A DNA stretch of 64,000 nucleotides from Occallatibacter savannae (lineage in GTDB: Bacteria; Acidobacteriota; Terriglobia; Terriglobales; Acidobacteriaceae). Position numbers and translations under genes: made by a program. The stretch covers positions 62,001 to 126,000 of the forward strand of contig NZ_QFFY01000007.1 of the NCBI RefSeq assembly GCF_003131205.1, in the 5' to 3' direction. The notes beneath the pieces were generated by a model. That model had not been told where the DNA came from, ran no database searches, and was given only the letters and a program-made list of their open reading frames with translations. The first letter of the stretch is position 1. Each line of letters begins with the position of its first letter. Shown here one piece after another: positions 42,076 to 51,136 of this stretch.

Positions 42076-42420
42076 ATGGCTCGAAGCACCGACACCCGCG
42101 ACCTCTTTCCCGGCGCACTCGAAATCATGATCCTCCAGTCCCTCCGACACAAGCCGATGCACGGCTATGCGCTGGTCAAACACATCAAGCAAGTCTCGAA
42201 CGACCTCCTACAGGTCGAAGAAGGCTCGCTCTACCCCGCCCTTCAGCGCATGCTTCGCGAAGGCCTGCTCGAATCGAAAGAAGGCGTCTCTGCCAAGGGC
42301 CGTCCCACGCGCATCTACCGCGTCACCAATGCCGGCATCCGCCATCTCGAGAAAGAACTCTCCAGCTTCGGCAAGATGTTCGATGGCATCACACGCGTCC
42401 TCGCCTTCAACGAGGCCTGA
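42076..42420 (+). CDS. PadR-family transcriptional regulator
   Basis: A 114-residue winged-helix repressor (FPGALEIMILQSLRHKPMHG, then VEEGSLYPALQRMLREGLL and RPTRIYRVTNAG). PadR regulators in Acidobacteriota are commonly paired with large permeases, as here, and usually repress them until a ligand binds. The ATG at 42076 has no Shine-Dalgarno; an upstream non-ATG start at 42019 is less likely. The gene ends 57 bases before the permease. Confidence 0.92.
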   Translation: MARSTDTRDLFPGALEIMILQSLRHKPMHGYALVKHIKQVSNDLLQVEEGSLYPALQRMLREGLLESKEGVSAKGRPTRIYRVTNAGIRHLEKELSSFGKMFDGITRVLAFNEA

Positions 42421-42476
42421 TCCAGCGCGGATTCCCCTTCAACATTCCCGGCCTATACGCAGTCTTGGAGATCACG

Positions 42477-45167
42477 ATGAACCCGCTTCGCCGCCTCTTC
42501 GGTCGCACCCGCCGCTACACCGACATTGACATCTCCATCGAAGAGCACATCCAGGAGCGCGCTGACGAGCTTGAAGCAGAAGGCATGCCTCGCAGCCAGG
42601 CCGAACAAACCGCCCGGCGCGAATTCGGCAACGTCGCCCTTCTCCAGCAGCGCAGCCGCGAACAATGGCAATGGCCAGCACTCGAATCCGTCGTCGCCGA
42701 TCTCAGATTTACGCTCCGCCGCCTCCGCAAGTCACCCGGCTTCGCGCTCACCGTCCTGCTCACTCTCGCAATCGGCATCGGCGCCAACACCGCTGTCTTT
42801 AGCGTCATCGACGCCGTCCTTCTCAAGCCCCTTCCCTACCCCGCCTCGAACCAACTCGTCTCACTTTGGCTCAATGCTCCAGGCGCAGGCGGCCTGGCCA
42901 ACTTCTCTAGCGGCCTGCAGCTATCGCCCTCGATGTACTTCACGTTTTCCCGTCACAACCAGAGCTTCCAGTCGATGGGCATCTGGACGTGGAGCAACTC
43001 CAACATCACCGGCCTCGCCCAGCCCGAAGAAGTTCCCACCGCACTCATTTCCGGCGGAATCCTCGAAACCCTGGACGTTCCGCCTGTTCTCGGCCGCTGG
43101 TTCTCCGCTGCCGATCAGGATCCCCACGGCGGCAAAACCGCCATCCTGGGCTACGGCTACTGGCGGCGTCGCTTCGGTAGTGACCCTTCTGTCATCGGTC
43201 GCACCATTCAGGTCGACTCCCAGGCGCGCGAAATCGTCGGAGTCATGCCGCGCGGCTTTCGCATGGTCGACCGCGACGTCGATCTGCTGCTACCGCTCGC
43301 CTTCGATACCCAAAAGCTCGGGATGGCTCCGTTCGGCTACGACGGCATCGCGCGTCTTAAACCCGGCGTCACGCTGCAGCAGGCCGACGCCGACGTCAGC
43401 CGTCTTCTCGGCGTCTGGATGGACTCATGGTCAAACGGCCCCAGCACCAATCCGCACTACTACGAAAAGTGGCGCATCACACCCGCTTTCCGGTCCCTCA
43501 AGCAGCTCGTCATCGGTAACGTCTCAAGTGTTCTCTGGGTCGTCATGGCGACTGTAGGCATGGTCATGCTCATTGCGTGCACCAATGTGGCGAACCTGCT
43601 GCTGGTTCGCGCCGAATCACGCCAGCAGGAGCTCTCCATCCGCGCCGCCCTGGGAGCGGGACGCGCACGCATCGCGCGCGAGCTTCTCTTGGAAAGCCTC
43701 CTTCTCGGTCTCCTCGGCGGCGTTCTCGGAATCGCCATCGCATACTCCGCGCTCCGGCTTCTACTGGCGATCGGCCCAGCCAATATGCCTCGCGCCACTG
43801 AGATCGCGCTCGATTGGCGCTCGCTCTGCTTCACCTTCCTGCTCTCGCTCATCGCAGGCCTGCTCTTCGGCTCCATTCCCGCATGGAAATACTCTCGCTC
43901 GCGCGCATCCCTCACCACCGCCGGTGCTTCCCGTACCTCCAGCCTCGGTCGCGACCGCCAGCGTTCCCGCGACATCCTTGTCATCGCCCAGGTCGCCATG
44001 GCTCTCGTTCTGCTCGTCAGCGCCGTGCTCATGATCCGCACGTTCGCCGCTCTCAGTCACGTCGATCCTGGGTTCATCCCGGATCATCTGCAAACTTTCC
44101 GTATCTCGATCCCAGAGTCGCTCGTCAAAGATCCCCTTCTCGCCGCGCGGAGTCACAATGAAATCGCTGATAAGATCGCGTCAATTCCCGGCGTCTCCTC
44201 CGTTTCATACGCGAGCGCACTGCCGCTCGAGTCCTTCGACCCCAATTGGGACCTGATCTTCGTTGAGGGTAAGAGCTATCAGCGGCAGGAACCTCCCCTC
44301 CAGATGTTCAACTACGTTGCACCCGGATACTTCAACGCAATCGGCAGTCGCATCCTTGCCGGTCGCGACTACACGTGGAACGACATCTACGCAATACGCA
44401 ACAAGGTGATCGTCTCCGAAAATTTCGCACGCGAAAACTGGGGCTCCGCACAGGCTGCTGTGGGTAAGCATATCCGCCAGTTCGAGAAGAATCCGTGGAG
44501 CGAAATCATCGGCGTCGTGCGCGACGTTCATCAGCACGGCGCTGACGAAAACTCACCCGCCATCATCTACTGGCCCGTATACCTCAACACGCCGTATCTT
44601 CCCACGCCTGCGCCCGACGCCGTCCGCTCCGTCCGCTACGCCATTCGCACCGACCGTGCGGGAACCCAAAACCTCATCAATCAGGTCCAGCAAGCGGTGT
44701 GGTCGGTCAACGGCAATCTGCCCGTCGCTTCGGTCGAAACCATGCAGGAAATCTACTCCAAATCCATGGCGCGCACATCCTTCACGCTCACCATGCTGGC
44801 CATCGCCGGCGTCATGGCGCTCCTGCTCGGCATCATCGGCATCTACGGTGTCATCGCCTACGCCGTCGCGCAGCGCACACGCGAAATCGGCATTCGGCTC
44901 GCGCTCGGCGCACAAAGATCCAAACTCAAATGGATGTTCGTTCGTTCCGCACTTGCTCTGACGGTCGCTGGTATTGCGATCGGAGTCATTGCGGCAGGCG
45001 TCCTCACGCAGGCCATGAGGTCGCTGCTTTTCGGAATCAGCCCCCACGATCCGCTCACGTATCTTGCCGTGCCCCTGATCCTGTGCGCAGCAGCCTCAAT
45101 CGCAAGCTATCTGCCGGCACGCCGCGCCGCCGGAATCAGCCCCACTGAAGCCCTCCGCGTCGACTGA
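42477..45167 (+). CDS. ADOP-family ABC permease (MacB-like duplicated)
   Basis: An 896-residue permease of the Acidobacterial duplicated orphan permease type. The soluble N-terminal prefix domain (IDISIEEHIQERADELEAEG, MPRSQAEQTARREFGNV) is followed by the first MacB-type periplasmic and FtsX modules and then a second copy. The two FtsX motifs are RQQELSIRAALGAGRARI and RTREIGIRLALGAQRSKL. Such proteins lack a fused ATPase and occur in large families; they may export antibiotics or peptides, but the cargo is unknown. The start at 42477 has GGAG 7 bases upstream. PadR upstream is the likely regulator. Confidence 0.93.
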   Translation: MNPLRRLFGRTRRYTDIDISIEEHIQERADELEAEGMPRSQAEQTARREFGNVALLQQRSREQWQWPALESVVADLRFTLRRLRKSPGFALTVLLTLAIGIGANTAVFSVIDAVLLKPLPYPASNQLVSLWLNAPGAGGLANFSSGLQLSPSMYFTFSRHNQSFQSMGIWTWSNSNITGLAQPEEVPTALISGGILETLDVPPVLGRWFSAADQDPHGGKTAILGYGYWRRRFGSDPSVIGRTIQVDSQAREIVGVMPRGFRMVDRDVDLLLPLAFDTQKLGMAPFGYDGIARLKPGVTLQQADADVSRLLGVWMDSWSNGPSTNPHYYEKWRITPAFRSLKQLVIGNVSSVLWVVMATVGMVMLIACTNVANLLLVRAESRQQELSIRAALGAGRARIARELLLESLLLGLLGGVLGIAIAYSALRLLLAIGPANMPRATEIALDWRSLCFTFLLSLIAGLLFGSIPAWKYSRSRASLTTAGASRTSSLGRDRQRSRDILVIAQVAMALVLLVSAVLMIRTFAALSHVDPGFIPDHLQTFRISIPESLVKDPLLAARSHNEIADKIASIPGVSSVSYASALPLESFDPNWDLIFVEGKSYQRQEPPLQMFNYVAPGYFNAIGSRILAGRDYTWNDIYAIRNKVIVSENFARENWGSAQAAVGKHIRQFEKNPWSEIIGVVRDVHQHGADENSPAIIYWPVYLNTPYLPTPAPDAVRSVRYAIRTDRAGTQNLINQVQQAVWSVNGNLPVASVETMQEIYSKSMARTSFTLTMLAIAGVMALLLGIIGIYGVIAYAVAQRTREIGIRLALGAQRSKLKWMFVRSALALTVAGIAIGVIAAGVLTQAMRSLLFGISPHDPLTYLAVPLILCAAASIASYLPARRAAGISPTEALRVD

Positions 45168-45171
45168 ATCG

Positions 45172-45211
45172 GGTGCCCCACGGCCCGCCCTGAGCCTGTC
45201 GAAGGGTCCTC
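45172..45211. repeat. GGGTGCCC / CCCTGAGC-GTCGAAGGG repeat
   Basis: GGGTGCCCC followed by GCCCGCCCTGAGCCTGTCGAAGGG, a partly palindromic module. The same two-part arrangement is at 60703-60776. It sits directly after the ADOP stop codon and before the 3' end of the next gene. Confidence 0.7.
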
Positions 45212-45248
45212 CAATTTTGGCGAGATAGGCGTTAAACGAGCCCGTAAC

Positions 45249-47258
45249 TCAACGGCCTCTGGAAGCCATAGACACCCCGCCCTGGTCCACATATCCAACC
45301 GACGGGGTCCAACTCACCGCGCTGTGTCCACCTTCACCATCGCCGTGAACTTCGAAGCGGACTTCGTCGCCCGGCTCTACATGGATTGAATCAACATCCG
45401 TGCTGAAACCCGCTTCATCCTTCGACGTGATCGATTGTCTGCCCGGCACTGCAGGCCAGATCTGCGCAACGCTGTGCGCAGAGGCGACGCTGATCTTCGC
45501 GAGCGCACCCTGACCTTCTTCAGCGCCGGCCATCAGCACCCGGCCTCGGATACTGATCGTGCCCGCCCGCGGAGCTACCCATGCCCGCGCAACGCCGCCC
45601 GTCGTGCATTCGCCGGAACAACTCGCCGGAACCAGATCGAAAGCACTCACATACTGGTGCTCGCTTCGCATCCAGGCCCCGTGCTCCAGAGTCGCCGAGT
45701 ACGTCGACATCTCGCTCCAGGTCGAATCACCTGCTTGATACAAATACCGCCACTGATTCTTCCCCTGCACCGGCGAGAAAAGCTCAGCCGCATAGTTGGG
45801 CCCCACCGCGGTCTGATGCTGATTCACATTTGAGATCAGCGCGATGTTCTTGCCCGCCAGAAACGGCCCGTTCTGCTCGAAAACGAGATTGTTCCGGATC
45901 TTCCCCGACGGCGTTCCGTACCCGCGTCCGTAGTTGTCCTCCCAGATCGATGCCGCGCCCGGCCGATGCGAATGTGCATTGTCTGCGAACGTGTTCCCGC
46001 AGAAGTCGAACGCATTCGTATGATCCCCGAGATGAATGTTGAGAATCTCCACGGCTGGACCCGCATTTCCCGCGAAAAGATTCGCATGCAGGTCCACTTC
46101 GCTCTCCGCCCACTCAAAATCAATCGCCGTCTCGTCGGGACTGCCCGAGTGCGGAACACCGAAGAAGATGTTGTTCACGATTCTGACTTTGCTCACGCGT
46201 CCCAGCATCAACGCGGCCGTCCCGGTCGGCGTGCGGCAGCCTGCTTCGCCCAGCAACACCGAGTTCATCAGCGTCACATTGGTCATACCCAGCAGCCGGA
46301 GCGCATCGCTGCATCCCAGCCCCGCCCGCTGGTAGGTATCGCTCGCATGCCCGTTGTCACTGGCGAATACGAGGCCGCTCATCACCACGTCCTGAAACGC
46401 GTTGTGCCCATCCTGGCCTTCGACCGTCGTCTTCTCTGCATCGAACGCCAGGCTGTCCACGTTGTTGGCGCCGCGTACATCGCTCACCGTCACGCCCTTC
46501 AACACATACTGCGCCGCAGTGAACGTCAGGTCCGAAGCGATATTGAAGAGAATTCCCGACGACAGGTTGATATTCAGACTGGCCGCAAATGGGTCCGGCA
46601 CTTTCTTGCTGACCGGATAATCGGCCGAATACCCGCCCCAAATGCCCTTGTTGTCGTGCGCATAGATGTGGCTGATTCTGATCCCGTGATTCCCGAGCTG
46701 CGTGTAATGGAACAGAACTCCCGCGCTTGCTCGCCCGACCTCGAGATCCGATACGTCCCAGTAGCTCGCATTGGTGATCAAAACACAGAGGTCGCCGATC
46801 GCCTGATTCCGAAGAATCTTCGGATCGGGTCCGGATCCATAAGCCGCCAAAGTGACGGGTGCAGCTGCAGAGCCTTGTCCGCTCAGCGTCAGCTGCTGAT
46901 TCCACGAACCTCCGCGCGCCAACAGAATCCGATCGCCCGGTGCGAACGTCCCGATCTTGTTGAGTGGCGAAAATGTGCACCAGGGCCGTGCAGGACTATG
47001 GGGCCCGGCGTCGCTGCAGTTCGAGTCCGCTCGATTGTTCACGTAGTACGTGGTCGCCGCCGAAGCGGTGCACGCAAATCCCAGCAGGCCGATAAGCACG
47101 AGCGATGCCGCGAAAACCCTTGTCCAGGACTGCCGTTTCCCTCGCAGAGCCCGCTCATTCTGGATCAGGCTTGAACCGATCGCTCCGTCCGCCCGTTCAC
47201 CCAGGCGAGGTCCAATCCAGCACAACAATTCCGCACGCAGCACGCACAACGAACGCAA
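45249..47258 (-). CDS. Exported right-handed parallel beta-helix protein
   Basis: A protein of up to 669 residues. A signal peptide lies at about 46-68 (VFAASLVLIGLLGFACTASA), so the true start may be later than the frame start at 47258; no in-frame ATG is available between. The mature N-terminus carries the pectin-lyase-like motif region (PWCTFSPLNKIGTFAPGDRILLARGG). The middle shows repeated strands with Asn ladders (VTLMNSVLLGEAGC, VRIVNNIFFGVPHS), as in beta-helix polysaccharide lyases and hydrolases. A C-terminal beta-domain ends it. The catalytic class cannot be assigned. Confidence 0.78.
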   Translation of the reverse strand: MRSLCVLRAELLCWIGPRLGERADGAIGSSLIQNERALRGKRQSWTRVFAASLVLIGLLGFACTASAATTYYVNNRADSNCSDAGPHSPARPWCTFSPLNKIGTFAPGDRILLARGGSWNQQLTLSGQGSAAAPVTLAAYGSGPDPKILRNQAIGDLCVLITNASYWDVSDLEVGRASAGVLFHYTQLGNHGIRISHIYAHDNKGIWGGYSADYPVSKKVPDPFAASLNINLSSGILFNIASDLTFTAAQYVLKGVTVSDVRGANNVDSLAFDAEKTTVEGQDGHNAFQDVVMSGLVFASDNGHASDTYQRAGLGCSDALRLLGMTNVTLMNSVLLGEAGCRTPTGTAALMLGRVSKVRIVNNIFFGVPHSGSPDETAIDFEWAESEVDLHANLFAGNAGPAVEILNIHLGDHTNAFDFCGNTFADNAHSHRPGAASIWEDNYGRGYGTPSGKIRNNLVFEQNGPFLAGKNIALISNVNQHQTAVGPNYAAELFSPVQGKNQWRYLYQAGDSTWSEMSTYSATLEHGAWMRSEHQYVSAFDLVPASCSGECTTGGVARAWVAPRAGTISIRGRVLMAGAEEGQGALAKISVASAHSVAQIWPAVPGRQSITSKDEAGFSTDVDSIHVEPGDEVRFEVHGDGEGGHSAVSWTPSVGYVDQGGVSMASRGR

Positions 47259-47587
47259 GGCACAACTCCACCGTCCGCCTCACTACGGCGGCCGCAAAAA
47301 CCCAAAAACCGTCTCCGTGCGTGCACAAAATCATCGATCACGTTTTGCGCGAGACGTTCGAGCTGTTGATTGATTACGTAGAGTCTACACAACAACAGAC
47401 GGCGGTTGTAAGTAATCTCCGTCACACACGTGACAGCAGTACCGCGTTGTGACGCGATTTTTTTAAACTTGCCTTTTGCCCTGCCCAGCAGTAACAATCC
47501 CTGCACACCGGTCGGTTCGCATCCTGGGTCCAGCACAACGCCTTTCTGACCGGCGCCCGCTCTGAAAATCCAGACCGTGGAGACCCG
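47259..47587. other. Divergent intergenic region, no gene seen
   Basis: About 330 bases between the beta-helix gene (minus) and the STAS gene (plus). There is an AT-richer patch at about 47340-47470, as expected for promoters, with a T-run at 47459-47465. Nothing else is recognised. Confidence 0.35.
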
Positions 47588-47995
47588 ATGTCAACCGCAC
47601 CCGCTCAAATCTGGAAAGGTTCCAGCTTCCACATCCAACGCTCCCAGGGCCAGGCTCCCAACTCGCTTGTCTTTCGTTTTTCCGGCCCCTTCACCGCCCG
47701 CGACATGTACGCCGCACTCAGTCCCGCGGCCCTCAAGAATCTCTTTGAAACCGAACCCTCACCACATCATCCGGCTCAGCTCAACATCTTCGACCTCACC
47801 GAAGTTCCCTACGTTGACTCCTGCGGCCTCGGCCTCATCGTCGGTCACTTTGTGCGCTGCCAGAATAGAGGTGTGCGATTCGTCGCCGCCGGAGTCGGTC
47901 CCCGCGTCCTCCAGCTTCTCAAAATGACCAAGGTGGATCACCTCTTCCCGATGACTGGCACCGTCGACGAAGCAGAGTTGCTCTCCAGCAACTGA
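47588..47995 (+). CDS. STAS-domain protein (anti-anti-sigma-like)
   Basis: A 135-residue single STAS domain like SpoIIAA/RsbV. The conserved loop is FDLTEVPYVDSCGLG with S78 as the likely phosphorylated serine. Such proteins bind kinase-type anti-sigma factors when unphosphorylated. No kinase is adjacent. The SpoIIE/RsbU phosphatase at 7702 could act on it, but the genes lie 40 kb apart. The next gene starts 110 bases later on the same strand. Confidence 0.88.
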   Translation: MSTAPAQIWKGSSFHIQRSQGQAPNSLVFRFSGPFTARDMYAALSPAALKNLFETEPSPHHPAQLNIFDLTEVPYVDSCGLGLIVGHFVRCQNRGVRFVAAGVGPRVLQLLKMTKVDHLFPMTGTVDEAELLSSN

Positions 47996-48103
47996 TCGCC
48001 TCAGGTCCTAAGCCTCTCCCGCCCTGCTTCCCTCATCTGACTCACTGCGCCTGTGCCCCGACAAACCTCGGCACAGGCCGACTTAGCAGAGGGAGCAGCC
48101 CGC

Positions 48104-48889
48104 ATGGCCTCAACCGAAATTACCCAGCACGCCGCCGTCCCCATCGACCATGTCGCGGAAGGTATCGAAGGCCTCCGCATCGCCTTCGTCAACGTCTTCG
48201 GTGTCCGCCACACCGATCATCACTGGACCCTCATCGACGCCGGCGTTCCTTATTCCGCCTCGCTCATCCGCAACTGGGCCGAAAAGCATTTCTCCGCCCC
48301 GCCCATCGCCATCGTCCTTACCCACGGCCACTTCGATCACGTCAGCGCCGCCGGCGAACTCGCCGACCACTGGAACGTCCCCATCTACGCTCACCAGCTC
48401 GAAGCTCCCTACCTCACCGGCGAAAAGGAGTACCCGCCCCCAAACACCGGCGCTGGCGGCGGCCTCATGTCTCTGCTATCTCCGATGTATCCGCGTGGTC
48501 CCGTCGATCTCTCCGCGCGTCTGCGCCTCTTCGAGAGCGAAGAAGAGTCCAGAGTCCTCCCCAACTGGCAGATCATCCACACTCCCGGCCATACACCCGG
48601 ACACATCTCCTTCTTCCGCGGATCAGACCGGACTCTCCTCGTCGGCGACGCCTTCTGCACCACCAAACCCGAGTCCTTCTTTGACGCCGCCGTCGCGCAG
48701 CCGCCCGAACTACACGGCCCCCCAGCCTATTTCACGTCCAACTGGACCGATGCGATCCTCTCCATCCGCCGCCTCTCACTCCTGCAGCCCCGCATCCTCG
48801 CCCCCGGCCACGGCAAACCTCTGGCCGGTGCTGAAGTCGAACAAAAATTCCAGTCCTTCGCTTCAAACTTCAACCCCGACCATTCGTGA
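48104..48889 (+). CDS. MBL-fold metallo-hydrolase
   Basis: A 261-residue zinc hydrolase of the metallo-beta-lactamase superfamily. The metal motif is THGHFDH (H74, H76, D78, H79), followed by HTPGHTPGH, the bridging Asp in LLVGDAFCT, and the final His in GHGKP. Such proteins act on thioesters, lactones or phosphodiesters; the substrate here is unknown. There is no signal peptide. AGAGGGAG eight bases before the ATG at 48104 fixes the start. Confidence 0.92.
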   Translation: MASTEITQHAAVPIDHVAEGIEGLRIAFVNVFGVRHTDHHWTLIDAGVPYSASLIRNWAEKHFSAPPIAIVLTHGHFDHVSAAGELADHWNVPIYAHQLEAPYLTGEKEYPPPNTGAGGGLMSLLSPMYPRGPVDLSARLRLFESEEESRVLPNWQIIHTPGHTPGHISFFRGSDRTLLVGDAFCTTKPESFFDAAVAQPPELHGPPAYFTSNWTDAILSIRRLSLLQPRILAPGHGKPLAGAEVEQKFQSFASNFNPDHS

Positions 48890-49169
48890 TTGATTCGGAC
48901 GAATGAAAGGAGCCTGTCTTCCTGAGCGCACGGGGCCCCACGCGTTTTCATCAGCGTGGGGGTGGTAAGCGAAGGATCCGCTTTTCGCACACACCTCTGA
49001 TTTCAAAGGAGCCTCATCGCTTACACTCCCAGAGCCAGAGCGTCTGATCCTCAATCGACTAGCTTTGGAATCCACACCAACCCTGTGGTATCCTTTTCAA
49101 GGATCGGCAGATGACCTTCTGTAGATCTCCGTTGCGCATCATTCCCCGCCGCACAACGTACACACCTCT

Positions 49170-49245
49170 GGACGCGTAGCTCAACTGGCAGAGCATTCGG
49201 CTCTTAACCGACAGGTTGTAGGTTCGATTCCTACCGCGTCCACCA
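49170..49245 (+). tRNA. tRNA-Lys (anticodon CTT)
   Basis: A 76-base cloverleaf. The acceptor stem GGACGCG pairs with CGCGTCC. The D-arm is TAGCTCAACTGGCAGAGCA. The anticodon loop CTCTTAA places CTT at 34-36. The T-arm is TGTAGGTTCGATTCCTACC... and CCA is encoded at 49243-49245. No integrase follows. Confidence 0.96.
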
Positions 49246-49332
49246 GTCTCCAACATCCCGCCTGGTTTCCGCCCTCGACGCGCAGTGTCGGCGTTTTTGG
49301 TCTTTGCCTTGACTACATCGGCGTATATCGTA

Positions 49333-49357
49333 GGTTGAGCACTCCCAAAACTCAACC
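49333..49357. promoter_or_regulatory. GGTTGAG-N11-CTCAACC inverted repeat
   Basis: A perfect 7-base inverted repeat ending three bases before the TTG start of the next gene. It could be an operator or a hairpin over the ribosome binding site; no clear Shine-Dalgarno is present otherwise. Confidence 0.35.
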
Positions 49358-49360
49358 AGC

Positions 49361-51091
49361 TTGACTTTCCCAGAACGCAGATCGCCGCGAACCCTCGTCG
49401 ACACTTCCCGCTTCGACACGCCCCTGCTTCGGGTTCTTCGTCCCATCACCCTCGTTCTGCGAACCCGCGCCTTTTTCTCGCTGGCTGTTTTCCTCGTCGC
49501 CGGATACAACATCGCGTTGCTCACCGGAAGCATGGGGCGGAGCCTCTGGCTCGATGAGGCGTGGGTTGCAAACTCCATCCAAGCGCACTCGCTCGCTGGC
49601 ATGTTCTATCCCAGCGACTGGCTGCAAACCACTCCGCCCGTCGTGCTGCTATTGGCGCGATTCTCCTTAGCAATCTTCGGCATCAGCAACGCGGCTTTGC
49701 GAGTAGCCCCGTTGATCATGGCCCTGCTAGCCGTCGCTGCCACGCTCCTGCTGGCATCCCGCACACTTTGGCGGCACTATGCCTTGCTCGCATGGATGCT
49801 TCTCATTCTTTCCCCGACCGAGATCACCTTGGCTCGTGAGGTGAAGCAATACAGCTCCGAGTTCTTCGCTTCCACTGCGATTTTGCTGGCGTGCACCTTC
49901 TACATTCAGCGCTCAACTCGGAAGCGCTTCTGGCTCCTGCTCGCAATCGCGGCTGTATGCCTCTCCATGAGCTACGGGTGCGCCCTTCTCATGCCCGGAG
50001 TGGCGAGCCTGTTTTTCATCGTCCCCGTCACTCCAAACTCAACTCCCCGCAGGAACGCTTCGCTCTCCAGTTCCGTTGCGCACGCCGCGACCTTCTCGGC
50101 CATCGTCGGCTCAGTCGCCCTGTGCATCTATCGTGTTTTCGCAGTCCCCAACTCCTCGCCCGCATTGCACGACCTCTTCTTCAGCGGCCCGGGTCTGAGT
50201 TGGACTCTCGAATATTACAGGTTCATCGGCGAGATGCCTCTGGGTCACTTTTTCAACCGGCAATCGGTCCGGCTATTTTGCGTTTTCGCCCTGCTCTTCT
50301 GTGGCTTCATTCTGTCCTGGATCCGTTTGCGTCACGGCAACCGCAACTGGTTTGCAACAATGTTCGTCTGCCTGCTTCCTTGTCTCATCATCGTCATCGC
50401 AGATCACCTTTCCCTCTACCCATTCAGCCAGCGCACCAGCCTGTTTGCGCTCCCGGGCCTCGTCCTTGCGATCGTCTCCAGCCTTCAGTTGCTTTCCGTG
50501 TACCTGATGACGATGGGGCGTCCGTGGATCAGACCCGTTCTGGATCTGGCAATTCTGCTTGCGATTGTGCTGACACTGAACGCGAGCCGATCCCAGAACG
50601 CCCGCAACATAGCACCCACCGAGGATGCTGACGGTGCCATCGCATACCTGAAAACGCACGTTCAACCGCACGACCTCGTGTGGGTGCACGCATCGCTCCG
50701 GGAGCAGTTCCAGCTCTATCTCCGAATGCATGGGTGGGACGATGCGCCGGTTCGCTTCGGAAACACGGCTTGGCCCTGCTGTGCACGGGGCATCCCCGAC
50801 ATCGAGTCCACGAGTAGCGAAGCATTAGTCCGAAACGACTTCGGCAACGCTGTTCAGCAGGCCTCGGGCAGAGTTTGGATCGCATACACGACTCGCTCGG
50901 GCCATTGGAGCAGGTTCCCCGATGAACCCGGAATCATGCGCAGAATTCTCGCTGAACATGGATGCACCGAGACAGCGCCCCAGCCTCCCGCCTTCAACAA
51001 CCTCGCACTGCTCTCATTCGAGTGCCGACCGCAATCGGCGAGCGCGCTGCCTCAACCAGACACGAAGTCACCCGCACTTGCGAAGCGCTGA
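49361..51091 (+). CDS. GT39-like polytopic membrane glycosyltransferase
   Basis: A 576-residue protein with about ten membrane helices and the GT39-like acidic pair D65-E66 in LWLDEAWV in the first loop. A conserved-looking EVKQYSSEFF follows the third helix. It probably transfers a sugar from a polyprenyl-phosphate donor. The other member in this window (2060-3766) is only distantly similar. The frame begins at TTG 49361, without a good Shine-Dalgarno; the next in-frame start codons lie inside the helix. The gene lies 115 bases after tRNA-Lys and uses more A/T-ending codons than its neighbours. Confidence 0.75.
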   Translation: MTFPERRSPRTLVDTSRFDTPLLRVLRPITLVLRTRAFFSLAVFLVAGYNIALLTGSMGRSLWLDEAWVANSIQAHSLAGMFYPSDWLQTTPPVVLLLARFSLAIFGISNAALRVAPLIMALLAVAATLLLASRTLWRHYALLAWMLLILSPTEITLAREVKQYSSEFFASTAILLACTFYIQRSTRKRFWLLLAIAAVCLSMSYGCALLMPGVASLFFIVPVTPNSTPRRNASLSSSVAHAATFSAIVGSVALCIYRVFAVPNSSPALHDLFFSGPGLSWTLEYYRFIGEMPLGHFFNRQSVRLFCVFALLFCGFILSWIRLRHGNRNWFATMFVCLLPCLIIVIADHLSLYPFSQRTSLFALPGLVLAIVSSLQLLSVYLMTMGRPWIRPVLDLAILLAIVLTLNASRSQNARNIAPTEDADGAIAYLKTHVQPHDLVWVHASLREQFQLYLRMHGWDDAPVRFGNTAWPCCARGIPDIESTSSEALVRNDFGNAVQQASGRVWIAYTTRSGHWSRFPDEPGIMRRILAEHGCTETAPQPPAFNNLALLSFECRPQSASALPQPDTKSPALAKR

Positions 51092-51136
51092 AATTCCCGA
51101 TTGTCTCTGATCACCAAGTCGTGAAGCCGACTTGCT

